Source: JAJDOJ01 sp034722015 (GTDB taxonomy: Bacteria; Pseudomonadota; Gammaproteobacteria; JAJDOJ01). Taken from it: 64,000 nt of DNA. Under the pieces are notes generated by a model. The model saw only the letters and a list, made by a program, of their open reading frames with translations. It ran no database searches and was not told the DNA's origin. Shown here piece by piece: positions 36,346-46,033 of this stretch. The DNA is taken from positions 1 to 64,000 of the forward strand of contig JAYENI010000088.1 of NCBI GenBank assembly GCA_034722015.1. The letters run 5' to 3'. The position numbers and the translations under genes are program-made. Positions within the stretch are counted from its first letter, which is position 1; every line of letters starts with the position of its first letter.

Positions 36346-36515
36346 GGATAATTTCCGTTTCTTCGGCGCGTCGTCAGGAAGTCCCTCTGCAAATGGCAGC
36401 GTCTTGCGCTGCATCCGACTCGCTCATTTGTTCAGGGATTTCCCGGCGGGCGGGGATCCGGGGACCCGTTTCGTTGATGATGGAGATGCGGTGGTCGGCC
36501 AGCGTCTTCGGGATC

Positions 36516-36860
36516 TCAGAAGGTGCGGCCGTCGTAGCCCCACATCTTCCGCGGTGCGTCCACAAACTCGATATAGGTCCGGGCACGCGGGACGTTGAGG
36601 TACTGCTCAACCAGCTCGCACAGTGCTGCCGACAATCCCGCCGTCGCCTCTTCGGACAGTCCGATGCTGGCCAGGCGCAGCAGGGCCAGCGGTTCCTTGC
36701 TCCCGGCGAATATCATGTTCGGGTTCTGCGCCGCGCGCACCATGATATAGCCTTCGGGCTTCCCCAGTTTCTCCGAAGTCAGGCGCGATGCGGCTTCTAG
36801 AAGGCCCGGCATGGCCTTGTCGTCGATCTGCCGGTTGGTTTCTATGCTTAGCAGGGGCAT
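36516..36860 (-). CDS. MIF-family tautomerase
   Basis: 114 residues beginning MPLLSIETN, so the catalytic N-terminal proline is exposed after methionine removal. Other family blocks are GKPEGYIMVRA, NPNMIFAGS and ARTYIEFVDAPRKMWGYDG. The length equals that of animal MIF. The natural substrate in bacteria is generally unknown; phenylpyruvate tautomerase activity is typical. It is transcribed alone, and an R1 repeat lies about 107 bp upstream of its start. Confidence 0.9.
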   Translation of the reverse strand: MPLLSIETNRQIDDKAMPGLLEAASRLTSEKLGKPEGYIMVRAAQNPNMIFAGSKEPLALLRLASIGLSEEATAGLSAALCELVEQYLNVPRARTYIEFVDAPRKMWGYDGRTF

Positions 36861-36967
36861 TGTTGGGATCTCGTCAATGGATTGGGCATGATCGGCTGCA
36901 GGGTGCACCAGCCTGCTGGACAGGTCTGTACCATGAGGGGACGCTTTGGCGGCGGGGAACCGGGTGT

Positions 36968-37130
36968 TTAGGCGATTGCCGGAAAATGACATACCGGATT
37001 GCGCAGGATTTTCGTTCGTCATCAAGGCGCGACAACGGGCGCATAGTCGAACTATGGAACGGTTGTCGCAACACAGAAGACGGACGAAGAGACCAACAGG
37101 ATGGTATGTCAATTGACAGAAATCGCCTTA
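36968..37130 (+). repeat. R1 palindromic element, copy D (163 bp)
   Basis: Full-length R1 with TTA at both ends and the same central stem as copy A (GCGACAAC with GTTGTCGC). Its right boundary TTA (37128-37130) is, on the minus strand, the TAA stop codon of the DUF4124 gene. The left boundary lies upstream of the tautomerase gene. Confidence 0.93.
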
Positions 37131-37574
37131 GTCGCAGAAACTGCTGATATTCGCCTCGGCCTCTCGAATGAGTTCCTGGCGCTCCTCTTCCGGCAGGATC
37201 CTGTACTCGTCGCCTTCCTTCAACTTGACGCGTCCGCGGCTGGTGAGCCGGGTCAGCGATTGCCTTGAAAGATCGCAGTTCTGTCGGCGGGCTTCGGCTT
37301 CGCGCTGTTGCCTCGCGTCACCGGCTTCGGTTTCCATTCGCTCCAGGCGACGGTCCTCGTAGGCCTCCATCTCCTGCAGCAGTCGGGGATCCGGCTGCCC
37401 CGCGTTAGGAGGCGCCCTTTCCGGTGTGATTTCCAGGGCATTCGCATCGGGAGGCGGTGTCTGGGTGTAGTGAATCTGTCCCGATGCGTCCCGCCACTTG
37501 TACATCGCCGCTGATACTGTCACGGGCGCCAGGATGCATGCCGCGGCGAAAAAGAAAACGATCCGGTTCAACAT
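37128..37574 (-). CDS. DUF4124 protein, exported
   Basis: 148 residues. A signal peptide (IVFFFAAACILAPVTVSAA) is followed by the DUF4124 motif MYKWRDASGQIHYTQTPPP, a charged coiled-coil region (about residues 70-105) and a C-terminal pair of cysteines (QNCDLS and SSFCD), possibly disulfide bonded. Function unknown; a periplasmic location is expected. The start at 37574 is preferred because it begins directly with the signal. The stop codon TAA is shared with the boundary of R1 copy D. Confidence 0.85.
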   Translation of the reverse strand: MLNRIVFFFAAACILAPVTVSAAMYKWRDASGQIHYTQTPPPDANALEITPERAPPNAGQPDPRLLQEMEAYEDRRLERMETEAGDARQQREAEARRQNCDLSRQSLTRLTSRGRVKLKEGDEYRILPEEERQELIREAEANISSFCD

Positions 37575-37744
37575 AGATCCAGCAGCCAGAGTGAATGTCG
37601 CGGAACTATACAAGAATCCAGGTCCCGATACATCCGCGTGCCGGATTGTCCGCCCCCGGGGGTGTATGGGGAAGGACCCACGGGCGTAAACGATTTGCGG
37701 GCCGTGACAGGAATGGCAGGCGCGAGTTTGAGATACCGGAGTGA

Positions 37745-37750
37745 TATAAT
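37745..37750 (+). promoter_or_regulatory. Consensus -10 box upstream of the LysR gene
   Basis: TATAAT lies 38 bp before the LysR start inside an AT-rich patch. No good -35 is found at normal spacing, so an activator or the LysR protein itself may assist. Confidence 0.5.
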
Positions 37751-37788
37751 ATATTTATCGCTCCAGACACAGTCTTTATGAGAAACCC

Positions 37789-38724
37789 ATGGCCGACCGA
37801 CGATTGCAGGTCTTCTACACGGTAGCCCGCCTGTTGAGCTTCACCAAGGCGGCGGAGACGCTGCACATGACCCAGCCGGCCGTCACGTTTCAGGTCAGGC
37901 AGCTGGAGGACCACTTCAATACGCGTTTGTTCGACCGTACGCACAATCGTGTCTCTCTGACGGAGGCGGGGCGTCAGGCCTACGAATACGCGGAAAAGAT
38001 CTTCGAGCTGTACGGTGAGATGGAGAACGTGGTAAAGGAACTCACCGGGGATGTCAGTGGCGCATTGACGCTGGGCGCGAGTACCACCATCGCCGAGTAC
38101 ATGCTGCCCGCGCTACTCAAGGACTTCAAGGAACAATACCCGGACCTTAATCTCATCCTCAAGGTGTCCAATTCAGACGGCATCGTATCGATGGTCGAGA
38201 ACAGCATGATCGATCTCGGCGTCGTGGAGTCCCCGGTCACGAACAAGAACCTGCTGGTCGATGTCTGCCGCATCGACCACCTCGTGGTGGTCGTCAAACC
38301 CGGTCATCCACTGAGCGAACGTGAGTCGCTGACGATGGACGAGCTGTTGAAGTTTCCCTTTATCTGCCGGGAAGAGGGATCGGGCACCCGCGACGTCATC
38401 ATGGAGTACCTGGAGCGGTCCGGCGTCAAGCGCAACGAGCTCATGGTCTGCATGGAACTGGGAAGTCCCGAATCCATCAAGGGGGCGGTCGAGGCCGGTA
38501 TGGGCGTATCGATCCTTTCCAGGGCGACTCTCGTCAAGGAGCTGGCGCTGGGGACCCTGGTGGCCCTCGACCTGGAGCCGCCGCTAGAGCGGGAATTCTC
38601 TTTCGTGCGCCAGCGGCAGAAATTCAGTCATCAGGCCATGGAAGAGCTGTTGAACCATGCGCGCAGGTACTGCCAGCGTGATGCAGACGCCGAAGCGGCG
38701 AAGCGCGCTGCCTCCCAGGGCTGA
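37789..38724 (+). CDS. LysR-family transcriptional regulator
   Basis: 311 residues. The N-terminal winged helix (FYTVARLLSFTKAAETLHMT, QPAVTFQVRQLEDHF) is followed by a periplasmic-binding-like effector domain from about residue 90. It resembles the CysL/CbbR subgroup. It is transcribed as a single gene, and the next genes have no obvious metabolic link, so its targets are unknown. A consensus -10 precedes it. Confidence 0.9.
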   Translation: MADRRLQVFYTVARLLSFTKAAETLHMTQPAVTFQVRQLEDHFNTRLFDRTHNRVSLTEAGRQAYEYAEKIFELYGEMENVVKELTGDVSGALTLGASTTIAEYMLPALLKDFKEQYPDLNLILKVSNSDGIVSMVENSMIDLGVVESPVTNKNLLVDVCRIDHLVVVVKPGHPLSERESLTMDELLKFPFICREEGSGTRDVIMEYLERSGVKRNELMVCMELGSPESIKGAVEAGMGVSILSRATLVKELALGTLVALDLEPPLEREFSFVRQRQKFSHQAMEELLNHARRYCQRDADAEAAKRAASQG

Positions 38725-38877
38725 CGCCGGTCCGGCGTTCGCCCGCAGGGGCCCACCGTCGACGCCAGTGGGTCGGCGCCGCATCGGACCGACGCCCGGT
38801 ACGGATCGCTCGTTGTCGGGTAAAATCCACCGGTAGCCGGCGCGTCCCGCCCGGAAATACCAGTCAGGTCATCCCAG

Positions 38878-39282
38878 ATGCTCGGAAACATGCAACCCCT
38901 GGACGGTTCCCTCATTCGGGACGCAGCAACGCGAAAGCTTGTGAGGAATTTCTCCAGGCTGTCCCCCGGTGATCGCGAAACGGTGATCGCGTTCGTCGAG
39001 TTTCTCCTGCAGCGATCCGAGGAGGGGCCTTCGGACGATGCCGGGGACACGCCTGCGGCGGTACCGCTGGATATCCCGCGGCCGGCGGTCGAATCCGTCG
39101 TGAAAGCCATCAAGCGGTTGTCGGCCACCTACCCGATGGTGGAAAAATCGGAAATGCTGAACGAGACATCGTCACTGATGACGCAGCACCTCGTGCAGGG
39201 TCGCCGGGCGTCGGAGGTGATCGACGATCTCGAAGCGATGTTCAGCGCTCACTTCGAGGTGTGGAAGGAGAAGCGAGGGTGA
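38878..39282 (+). CDS. Unrecognised protein coupled to the PerM-like permease
   Basis: 134 residues, soluble, mostly helical, with a central low-complexity acidic and proline stretch (about 50-70). I recognise no domain. Its TGA stop overlaps the GTG start of the permease, so the two are translationally coupled and likely function together. Confidence 0.75.
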   Translation: MLGNMQPLDGSLIRDAATRKLVRNFSRLSPGDRETVIAFVEFLLQRSEEGPSDDAGDTPAAVPLDIPRPAVESVVKAIKRLSATYPMVEKSEMLNETSSLMTQHLVQGRRASEVIDDLEAMFSAHFEVWKEKRG

Positions 39283-40409
39283 TCGATCTCCTGCGAAACT
39301 GGTACAAGCGGCACTTCTCGGACCCGCAGGTCGCCATCCTTGCGTTCATCATCCTGTGCGGGCTGGCCGTCATCGTGCTGGCGGGCGACATCCTCGCGCC
39401 CTTGCTGTTTGCCATCGTCATCGCCTATGTCCTCGACGGCGCCATCGACCAGTTCGTTCGACTGAAGGTGCCGCGACTTGCTGCGCTGGGTGTCGTGTTT
39501 GCGATGTTTCTCACCTTCCTCGTTTCACTGATTTTCGGCCTGCTGCCCATGCTTTTCAGGCAGAGCGCGCAGTTCTTCAGGGAAGTGCCGAACATGATCT
39601 CCCAGGGGCAGGCACTGCTGATGGAACTGCCGGAGCGTTACCCGAAAGTGATCTCGCAGGAGCAGGTCATCGATCTGATCGGCGCATTGCGCAACGAGGT
39701 GTCGGAGGCGGGCCAATACGTGCTCTCCACTTCGATTTCGTCCGTTATGGGCATGATCTCGCTCATGGTGTATCTGATCCTGGTGCCGCTGCTGGTCTTC
39801 TTCTTCCTGAAGGACAAGCAGAAGATACTCGACTGGGCGGCCGGCTTCCTGCCCGAAGAGCGTGGGCTGTCCGTCGCCGTTTGGGGGGAGGTCAACCGCA
39901 AGATCGCGAGCTACATCCGGGGCAAGATCGGAGAGATCATTGTCGTCTGGGGCGTGTCCTATGTAACCTTCATGGTCCTGGGACTCGACTTCGCGATGCT
40001 GTTGTCCTTTCTGGTCGGGATTTCCGTTGTCGTGCCCTATGTCGGCGCGGCCATCGTGACGCTGCCGGTGGCGGTGGTGGCGTACTATCAGTGGGGATTC
40101 ACCTCGGATTTTGCCTATACGCTGGTTGCCTACGGCGTGATTCAGTTCATCGATGGAAATTTACTGGTCCCCATTCTGTTCTCGGAGGTGGTCAATCTTC
40201 ACCCGGTCGCCATCATCACCGCAGTGCTCGTTTTCGGCGGGATCTGGGGTTTCTGGGGGGTGTTTTTCGCGATACCTCTGGCGACGCTGATTCATGCGGT
40301 GATCAACGTCTGGCCGGACCGCGGAAAGGCCAACGAAGCCAGTCCGGTCTCGGAGGTTTCGACCAGGGTGTCCGCCGGCCCCGGTACCGGCCGGAAGACG
40401 GGTAGCTGA
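39279..40409 (+). CDS. AI-2E/PerM family membrane protein
   Basis: 376 residues with about eight membrane helices. Family blocks are LAPLLFAIVIAYVLDGAIDQ, LVPLLVFFFLKDKQKI and the C-terminal GNLLVPILFSEVVNLHPVAI and GIWGFWGVFFAIPLATLI. Some members export autoinducer-2 or act as sodium/proton antiporters; the substrate here is unknown. GTG 39279 is chosen for its four-base overlap with the preceding gene. Confidence 0.9.
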   Translation: MIDLLRNWYKRHFSDPQVAILAFIILCGLAVIVLAGDILAPLLFAIVIAYVLDGAIDQFVRLKVPRLAALGVVFAMFLTFLVSLIFGLLPMLFRQSAQFFREVPNMISQGQALLMELPERYPKVISQEQVIDLIGALRNEVSEAGQYVLSTSISSVMGMISLMVYLILVPLLVFFFLKDKQKILDWAAGFLPEERGLSVAVWGEVNRKIASYIRGKIGEIIVVWGVSYVTFMVLGLDFAMLLSFLVGISVVVPYVGAAIVTLPVAVVAYYQWGFTSDFAYTLVAYGVIQFIDGNLLVPILFSEVVNLHPVAIITAVLVFGGIWGFWGVFFAIPLATLIHAVINVWPDRGKANEASPVSEVSTRVSAGPGTGRKTGS

Positions 40410-40485
40410 GCGGGGCCAGTTCCCAGGCGATTTGCGCCAACCGGTCCGCGTGACCGCATCGAAATCCAATCGGTCCCTGCGTGCC

Positions 40486-41391
40486 CTATGGGTTTTCGCG
40501 AACCCGCAGAAAGGAGGCGTGCCTGGGATTTCCGTTACCGGTCAGACCATAATACTTGAACGTGATGGTGGAACCGACCGGGGGCGGGTCCCGGCGCTGT
40601 GCATCGGTGAAGCCGGTGCCGACGCGGATACGCCGGTTACGCCAATCCAGCAGCAGCGCGCCCATCATCCCCTCGAATTTGCCACTGCCCGGCAGGTGCG
40701 CTATGACAATGCCCTCATCGTCGAGGTACGGTTTGAGTTTGAGCAGGTCGGACGACCGGCCCGCTGCGTAGTACGAGTCACCCCTGTGTAGCATCAGACC
40801 CTCGCCACCTTTGGCGGTGACCTCTTCGAGCATCCGCGCCAGCATTGCCTCGTCCAGGACCCTGGTTTGTGGCACGGAACGAAGATACGGGGAATCTGCC
40901 TTTCCCACGATGCTTGCGAGGGTCTCAAGGCGTTCGTCGAAGGTGGTCCGGAAACCCGGCAGGTCGAACGCCATGAAACGGATGCCGCGCCACTCCGATT
41001 CGACCGGTTTCATTCTTCGCACGGCGGCTGACAGGGCCTCGAATGTCCCCCTGCCCATCCAGAGTTCGCCGTCAAGCGCGATGGCGGGGAATCCTTCGGT
41101 GAACCAATCGGGTGAGGCGATTTCATGTCCATTGCGCGAGAGCAGCCGGTCACCGTCCCACAAGGCCCGTACCCCGTCGTACTTTTCGCTCACCCGGTAT
41201 TCCCGAAGGTCGATGCCCTTCTCGTAGACCTCCGCCAGTAACAGGGGCGGCACGGGACTTGCGGGCAACGGGATCGCGGCGGTGCTGGCCAACAGAAGAA
41301 ATGTTACCAAGGGGCGCGTGCCGTATTTCGACGCGCTTCGCACCCTCGTGCCGCCACCGGCCAGAACGTTTTCCCGCCTTGCAGGTTTCAT
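40486..41391 (-). CDS. Exported minimal ATP-dependent DNA ligase (LigE-like)
   Basis: 301 residues. The nucleotidyl-acceptor lysine is K70 in SEKYDGVRALW (motif I). Further ligase motifs are RNGHEI, ALDGELWMG, GGEGLMLHR and LLKLKPYLDDEG. It ends in a small OB-fold and has no other domain. A hydrophobic signal segment (LVTFLLLASTAAIPLPA, about residues 28-44) suggests export to the periplasm, as in LigE proteins linked to DNA uptake or extracellular DNA. Confidence 0.87.
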   Translation of the reverse strand: MKPARRENVLAGGGTRVRSASKYGTRPLVTFLLLASTAAIPLPASPVPPLLLAEVYEKGIDLREYRVSEKYDGVRALWDGDRLLSRNGHEIASPDWFTEGFPAIALDGELWMGRGTFEALSAAVRRMKPVESEWRGIRFMAFDLPGFRTTFDERLETLASIVGKADSPYLRSVPQTRVLDEAMLARMLEEVTAKGGEGLMLHRGDSYYAAGRSSDLLKLKPYLDDEGIVIAHLPGSGKFEGMMGALLLDWRNRRIRVGTGFTDAQRRDPPPVGSTITFKYYGLTGNGNPRHASFLRVRENP

Positions 41392-41435
41392 GGCGTCGTT
41401 CGCGTCAGTTCACGGTCCGCGCCGGGCGGATGTCC

Positions 41436-42842
41436 TCAAAGGGCTTCCGAGGCGAAGTCCGCGAGACGGGACCGTTCACCGCGCAGCAGGGTGATGTGTC
41501 CTGCGTGGGGCCATCCCTTGAAGTGGTCGACGACGTAAGTCAATCCGGAAGTCGTTTCCGTCAGGTAGGGTGTGTCGATCTGGGCGATATTGCCGATGCA
41601 CACGAGTTTGGTTCCCGGCCCCGACCGCGTAATCAGTGTCTTCATCTGCTTCGGCGTGAGGTTCTGCGCCTCGTCGAGGATGATGTAGCGATTCAGGAAG
41701 GTTCGACCCCGCATGAAATTGACGGAGCGGATCTTGACCTTGCTGAGCACGATGTCGTTGGTGGCGGCACGCCCCCACTCGCCGCCTTCCCCTTTCTGCG
41801 TCAGCACCTCCAGGTTGTCCATCAGGGCGCCCATCCACGGTGTCATTTTTTCTTCCTCGGTCCCGGGGAGAAAACCGATGTCCTCGCCGACCGGGATGGT
41901 GATGCGCGTCATGATGATTTCACGATATCTTTGTTCGTCGAGCGTCTGCGCCAGCCCGGCTGCCAGGGCCAGCAGGGTCTTGCCGCTGCCGGCGACGCCA
42001 ACCAGGGAGACGAAGTCGATATCGGGATCGAGTAGAAGATTCAGCGCGAAATTCTGTTCGCGGTTGAGTGCCGTCACACCCCAGACACTGTGTCTGGGCT
42101 CAGTGTAGTCGTTGGCGTATTCGATGACGGCGTGGTCAGCTGCCACGTCACGTACAATTGCGCCGAATGGCTCCGCTCCCTCCAGGCTGAGGCAGAGGTT
42201 GGGAGTCCAGCTTGCCGCCAGTGGACCCTTGATTCTGTAGTAGGTATGGCCTTGTTCTTTCCAGGACTCCATCTCTTTACCGTGGGTCTCCCAGAAGTCG
42301 TCGGGAAGCTCCGCAGTGCCGCTGTACAAAAGGTCCACGTCCTCGAGGACCTGGTCGTTGTAGTAATCCTCGGCGTGAATCCCCAGGACTGCCGCCTTGA
42401 TGCGCAGATTGATGTCTTTTGATACCAGCGTGACATGGGTCTGCGGGGAGTTCCCGCTAAGCGCCAGTGCAATGCCGAGAATGGCATTGTCGGGTGTCGT
42501 GCCGGGCAGGCTGTCCGGCAATTCCACCGGTTGTTCCCGGGTTTGCAGAAAGAGTCTGCCACTGGCCTTGCCGGGGACCTCACCTATCTCACTGATCCGC
42601 AGGCCCTGCGTGATCTCGTCGCGGTTCCGGCCGGTGGTCAGTGCGTCGATGATCCTGCTGGCCTGGCGTACGTTGCGCGCCACTTCCGACACCCCTTTCT
42701 TGGCCTGGTCGAGTTCCTCGAGCACGACCATGGGCACGTAGATGTCGTGGCGTTTGAAACGGTACAGCGCCATCGGGTCATGCATCAGGACATTCGTGTC
42801 AATGACAAAAAGGCGGTTCTCGGTGGTTGTTTTTTCAGGCAT
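41436..42842 (-). CDS. PIN-PhoH fusion ATPase (YlaK-like)
   Basis: 468 residues. An N-terminal PIN nuclease domain (FVIDTNVLMHDP with acidic residues) is followed by a PhoH ATPase with Walker A GVAGSGKTLLA near residue 285 and Walker B-like RYIILDEAQNLTPKQ. This architecture is thought to couple RNA helicase activity to RNA cleavage. It is separate from the ligase gene by 44 bp on the same strand. Confidence 0.93.
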   Translation of the reverse strand: MPEKTTTENRLFVIDTNVLMHDPMALYRFKRHDIYVPMVVLEELDQAKKGVSEVARNVRQASRIIDALTTGRNRDEITQGLRISEIGEVPGKASGRLFLQTREQPVELPDSLPGTTPDNAILGIALALSGNSPQTHVTLVSKDINLRIKAAVLGIHAEDYYNDQVLEDVDLLYSGTAELPDDFWETHGKEMESWKEQGHTYYRIKGPLAASWTPNLCLSLEGAEPFGAIVRDVAADHAVIEYANDYTEPRHSVWGVTALNREQNFALNLLLDPDIDFVSLVGVAGSGKTLLALAAGLAQTLDEQRYREIIMTRITIPVGEDIGFLPGTEEEKMTPWMGALMDNLEVLTQKGEGGEWGRAATNDIVLSKVKIRSVNFMRGRTFLNRYIILDEAQNLTPKQMKTLITRSGPGTKLVCIGNIAQIDTPYLTETTSGLTYVVDHFKGWPHAGHITLLRGERSRLADFASEAL

Positions 42843-43124
42843 GGCGTCTCACGGAAGGGATCGAAAACACAGGGAGCGTTCGGAATTTGGCGGTCCTGTT
42901 CCGGGTGTGTGACCCCGGCATCAGTGTCTTTCGGGTCTGCCCCCGTCGACGAGCGGGACTGGAGGGCACGAGTGATCCGCCGGGCCAGCGCCACGCGGAA
43001 CAGGGGATACGCCCGTATTCCTGGATAAATCATGTGGTGCCCTCGAGGCAGCGCGACAAGCCGGAGGCGCCCGACGGTTCCCGTCACCAATTACCCCGCC
43101 ATACCACGCGTCCCAACGCATGGT

Positions 43125-43658
43125 TCAGGGAACCTTGATTGGCTCCAGGACACCGTCCAGGTTCAGTTCGTCGCAAAGATCCATGAATTCCTCCCGCAAG
43201 TGCGCAATGTGCAGCGAGGAAGGCACTTCAATCGTCATCCGGATTGTCAGCATGGGGGTAGCGGTGTGGGCCGCATGATAGGTGCTGGTGACCATGTCCT
43301 GGATATTGATGCCCCGGGTCGCCAGGAAGGCCGCAACCTGATTCACGATGCCGGGTTGGTCGAGGGTGACCACATCGAGGGTGTACGGCAGCATTCGTTC
43401 TTTGGACTTGCGCTGCTCGGTATTTCTCGAGGTAATGGTCAGGTTGAGCGGCCCCTGCAGCGCGGCTAGCGCGTTCTCCAGTTTGGCGAGATTGTTCCAC
43501 TGGCCGGAGACGAGCTGGATCAGTGCAAACGATCCGCCGAGCACGGACATCCTGCTGTCTTCGATGTTACAGCGGTGTCCCGTCACGGTGGCCGAGAGTT
43601 TTTCCACGGTCCCCGCACGATCTTCGCCGATTGCCGAAATGACCAGATAATTCGCCAT
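43125..43658 (-). CDS. gcvR: GcvR-like glycine cleavage repressor (two ACT domains)
   Basis: 177 residues with two ACT domains: the first from YLVISAIGEDRAGTVEKLS, the second from YTLDVVTLDQPGIVNQVAAF. It lies divergent to dapA-bamC, as gcvR does in E. coli, supporting the name. In E. coli GcvR binds glycine and blocks the activator GcvA. The start at 43658 is chosen next to the first ACT domain; ATG 43715 would add 19 residues. Confidence 0.85.
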   Translation of the reverse strand: MANYLVISAIGEDRAGTVEKLSATVTGHRCNIEDSRMSVLGGSFALIQLVSGQWNNLAKLENALAALQGPLNLTITSRNTEQRKSKERMLPYTLDVVTLDQPGIVNQVAAFLATRGINIQDMVTSTYHAAHTATPMLTIRMTIEVPSSLHIAHLREEFMDLCDELNLDGVLEPIKVP

Positions 43659-43843
43659 GCCCGATTCCGATACGCTCACAAGTGCCTCAAGGTTACCAGT
43701 ATTCAGGGTGTCCATAAACGGAAACTCGCGCTTGACGCACCGTTGCGGATTCCTGTCGGCCGGCCCTCCGGTATGACCTCCGGTTTGCTTGTCAAGCCAT
43801 ACGGCCAACAGTACCATGGCTTGAATTTTTTGCGGAGAGGCCA

Positions 43844-44725
43844 ATGTTTCACGGCAGCATCGTTGCCCTGGTGACACCCATGTCGGGGGACGGCGCAATC
43901 GACAACAGGGCGCTTGATGAGCTGATCGAGTTTCATATTGAGAGCGGTACCGATGGTATCGTTCCCGTCGGGACGACCGGCGAATCCGCCACACTGGACC
44001 ACGAGGAACACTGTGCAGTCATCCGGCGAGTCGTCGATCGGGTCGCCGGTCGTATACCGGTGATCGCGGGCACGGGCGCGAATGCGACCAGTGAGGCGAT
44101 CGAATTGACTCGGTGTGCCATGGAGGTGGGTGCCGATGCCTGTCTGCTCGTCACACCGTATTACAACAAGCCCACCCAGGAGGGGCTCTACCGCCACTAC
44201 AAGGCCGTGGCGGATGCAGTTCCCGTTCCGCAGATCCTTTACAACGTGCCGGGAAGGACGGCTTGTGACATGCTTCCCGAAACCGTTGAGCGTCTGGCCG
44301 GGTTGCCGAATATCGTTGGCATCAAGGAAGCCACGGGAGATCCCGCGAGATCGAAGGAGATCGCCGGGCGATGCGGAGACCGGCTTGACGTATTTAGTGG
44401 AGATGACGCTGTCGCGAGGGAGATTATACTTGGCGGCGGCAAGGGCGTGATCTCTGTCACCGCCAATGTGGCGCCGGCCGCGATGCGAGCGATGTGTGAA
44501 GCCGCGATCCAGGGGGATGCGGAGCGGGCGCTGGCACTCGACGGTCCTTTACTTGGTCTTCACCGCGATCTTTTCCTCGAGTCGAATCCTATCCCGGTGA
44601 AATGGGCCCTGGGTGAAATGGGGCTCATTCCCCGGGGTATTCGTCTGCCGCTGACACCATTTTCGGATACGTTTCAGCCGCGTCTCAGGCAGTCCATGAT
44701 CCAGGCCGGTCTCCAGGTGGCATAG
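43844..44725 (+). CDS. dapA: 4-hydroxy-tetrahydrodipicolinate synthase
   Basis: 293-residue aldolase-fold enzyme of the diaminopimelate/lysine pathway. The Schiff-base lysine is K161 in NIVGIKEATGD, the catalytic tyrosine Y133 in ILYNVPGRT, and GTTGESATL is the pyruvate-binding loop. TGCGGAGAGG precedes the ATG. bamC follows after 5 bp, the usual gammaproteobacterial order. Confidence 0.97.
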   Translation: MFHGSIVALVTPMSGDGAIDNRALDELIEFHIESGTDGIVPVGTTGESATLDHEEHCAVIRRVVDRVAGRIPVIAGTGANATSEAIELTRCAMEVGADACLLVTPYYNKPTQEGLYRHYKAVADAVPVPQILYNVPGRTACDMLPETVERLAGLPNIVGIKEATGDPARSKEIAGRCGDRLDVFSGDDAVAREIILGGGKGVISVTANVAPAAMRAMCEAAIQGDAERALALDGPLLGLHRDLFLESNPIPVKWALGEMGLIPRGIRLPLTPFSDTFQPRLRQSMIQAGLQVA

Positions 44726-44730
44726 AAACC

Positions 44731-45888
44731 ATGGTCCAGACAAGAGAATTGCGGTTTTTCCTGCACCGTGCGGCGTTACTCGGGTTGTGCGTTTCTGTAT
44801 CCGCCTGCTCGTTTTTCGACCGGCGTGCCGACAAGGAATACGCGGATAGCCGGTCAGTCGAGAAACTCGAGATCCCACCGGACCTCACCCAGCCCAGCTG
44901 GAGTGAGCGCATGAACGTCCCCGGAGAAGAAAGCGTCCGCGCCAGCGCGAGAAGGGAAGGTGCCGCCGCGACGGCGGGTGCCGGAACCGTGGTGGCATCG
45001 CAGGGTCAGAGCAACGTAATCCCCGATTTTCAGAATATCTCGGTCGGGCGGGACGGCAACACGCGCTGGCTCGAGGTGCAGGTGACGCCGGATGCAGTAT
45101 GGCCCGAACTTCAGGACTTCTGGAAAGATCAGGGGATCGACCTGGAGCGTAATGAACCGGTCCTCGGGGTGATGCAGACGGAGTGGGTGGCGGAGCGGCA
45201 CAGTTTGCCGGTGTTTGGCATCCAGGGCGTACTGACCAGCGTAACCGGTGTGCTGAAGGGTGGTGTCGGTGTGCGCGAGCGCTTTCGTACCCGTGTGGAG
45301 CGTCAGGGGGGCTCGGCAACCGACATCTATATCACTTCGGAACGCGCCGAGCTGGTTGCCGACCAGATGGACAATGATCAGACCCCGGAATGGGGTATGG
45401 TTCCACCCGACCCGGGTGCTGATGCGGAGATGCTGACCCGCCTGATGGTATATCTCGGCACCAACGAGGAACGTGCACATGAAGCTGTCGCCACAGCCAC
45501 CGGCACCGGTGTGTCAATCGGGATCGTCACTGAAGGAGAGACGCCGGTTCTGGTTGTGGACGATGAATTCGACAGCGTCTGGCGCTTGACGGGGGTTGCG
45601 CTCGATCGGGCAGGGCTTTACGTGGAACAGCAGGATCGATCGGCAGGTACCTACTACTTTACCTACACCGAGGACAGGCGCAAGAAGCGCAGTTTCTGGC
45701 AGAAATTGAAGGGCAGTAACGCAGGCGGATTGAAAACGGACGAGTTGTACGAGGTACACCTGACCCAGACCGGCGATGAGGTGCGAATCACCGCGCATGA
45801 CAGCGGTGAAGAAGCCGAGCCGCTGGAGCCGGAGGGCGCCGAGGCGATTCTCGAGCGTCTGATGACGTCCTACAAGGTAAGCAGCTAG
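44731..45888 (+). CDS. bamC: BamC, outer-membrane assembly lipoprotein
   Basis: 385-residue lipoprotein of the BAM complex. The signal peptide ends in the lipobox VSAC with C26 as the lipidated residue. An unstructured N-terminal segment (LEIPPDLTQPS, the BamD-binding type) is followed by two helix-grip domains (residues about 100-215 and 255-370). It is cotranscribed with dapA. Confidence 0.93.
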   Translation: MVQTRELRFFLHRAALLGLCVSVSACSFFDRRADKEYADSRSVEKLEIPPDLTQPSWSERMNVPGEESVRASARREGAAATAGAGTVVASQGQSNVIPDFQNISVGRDGNTRWLEVQVTPDAVWPELQDFWKDQGIDLERNEPVLGVMQTEWVAERHSLPVFGIQGVLTSVTGVLKGGVGVRERFRTRVERQGGSATDIYITSERAELVADQMDNDQTPEWGMVPPDPGADAEMLTRLMVYLGTNEERAHEAVATATGTGVSIGIVTEGETPVLVVDDEFDSVWRLTGVALDRAGLYVEQQDRSAGTYYFTYTEDRRKKRSFWQKLKGSNAGGLKTDELYEVHLTQTGDEVRITAHDSGEEAEPLEPEGAEAILERLMTSYKVSS

Positions 45889-46033
45889 CGAATGTCGAAC
45901 TTGCCCTCGTGCAGGGCAATTCAACGTTTCAGGATTTTATTCTTACGCCTGGCGGCCGCAGATGGGTATTTGAATCCCTCCAGAGGCTTCTGTAACCCGC
46001 GCCGCCGATGGTTCGTCATCCGGCCGGGGATGT

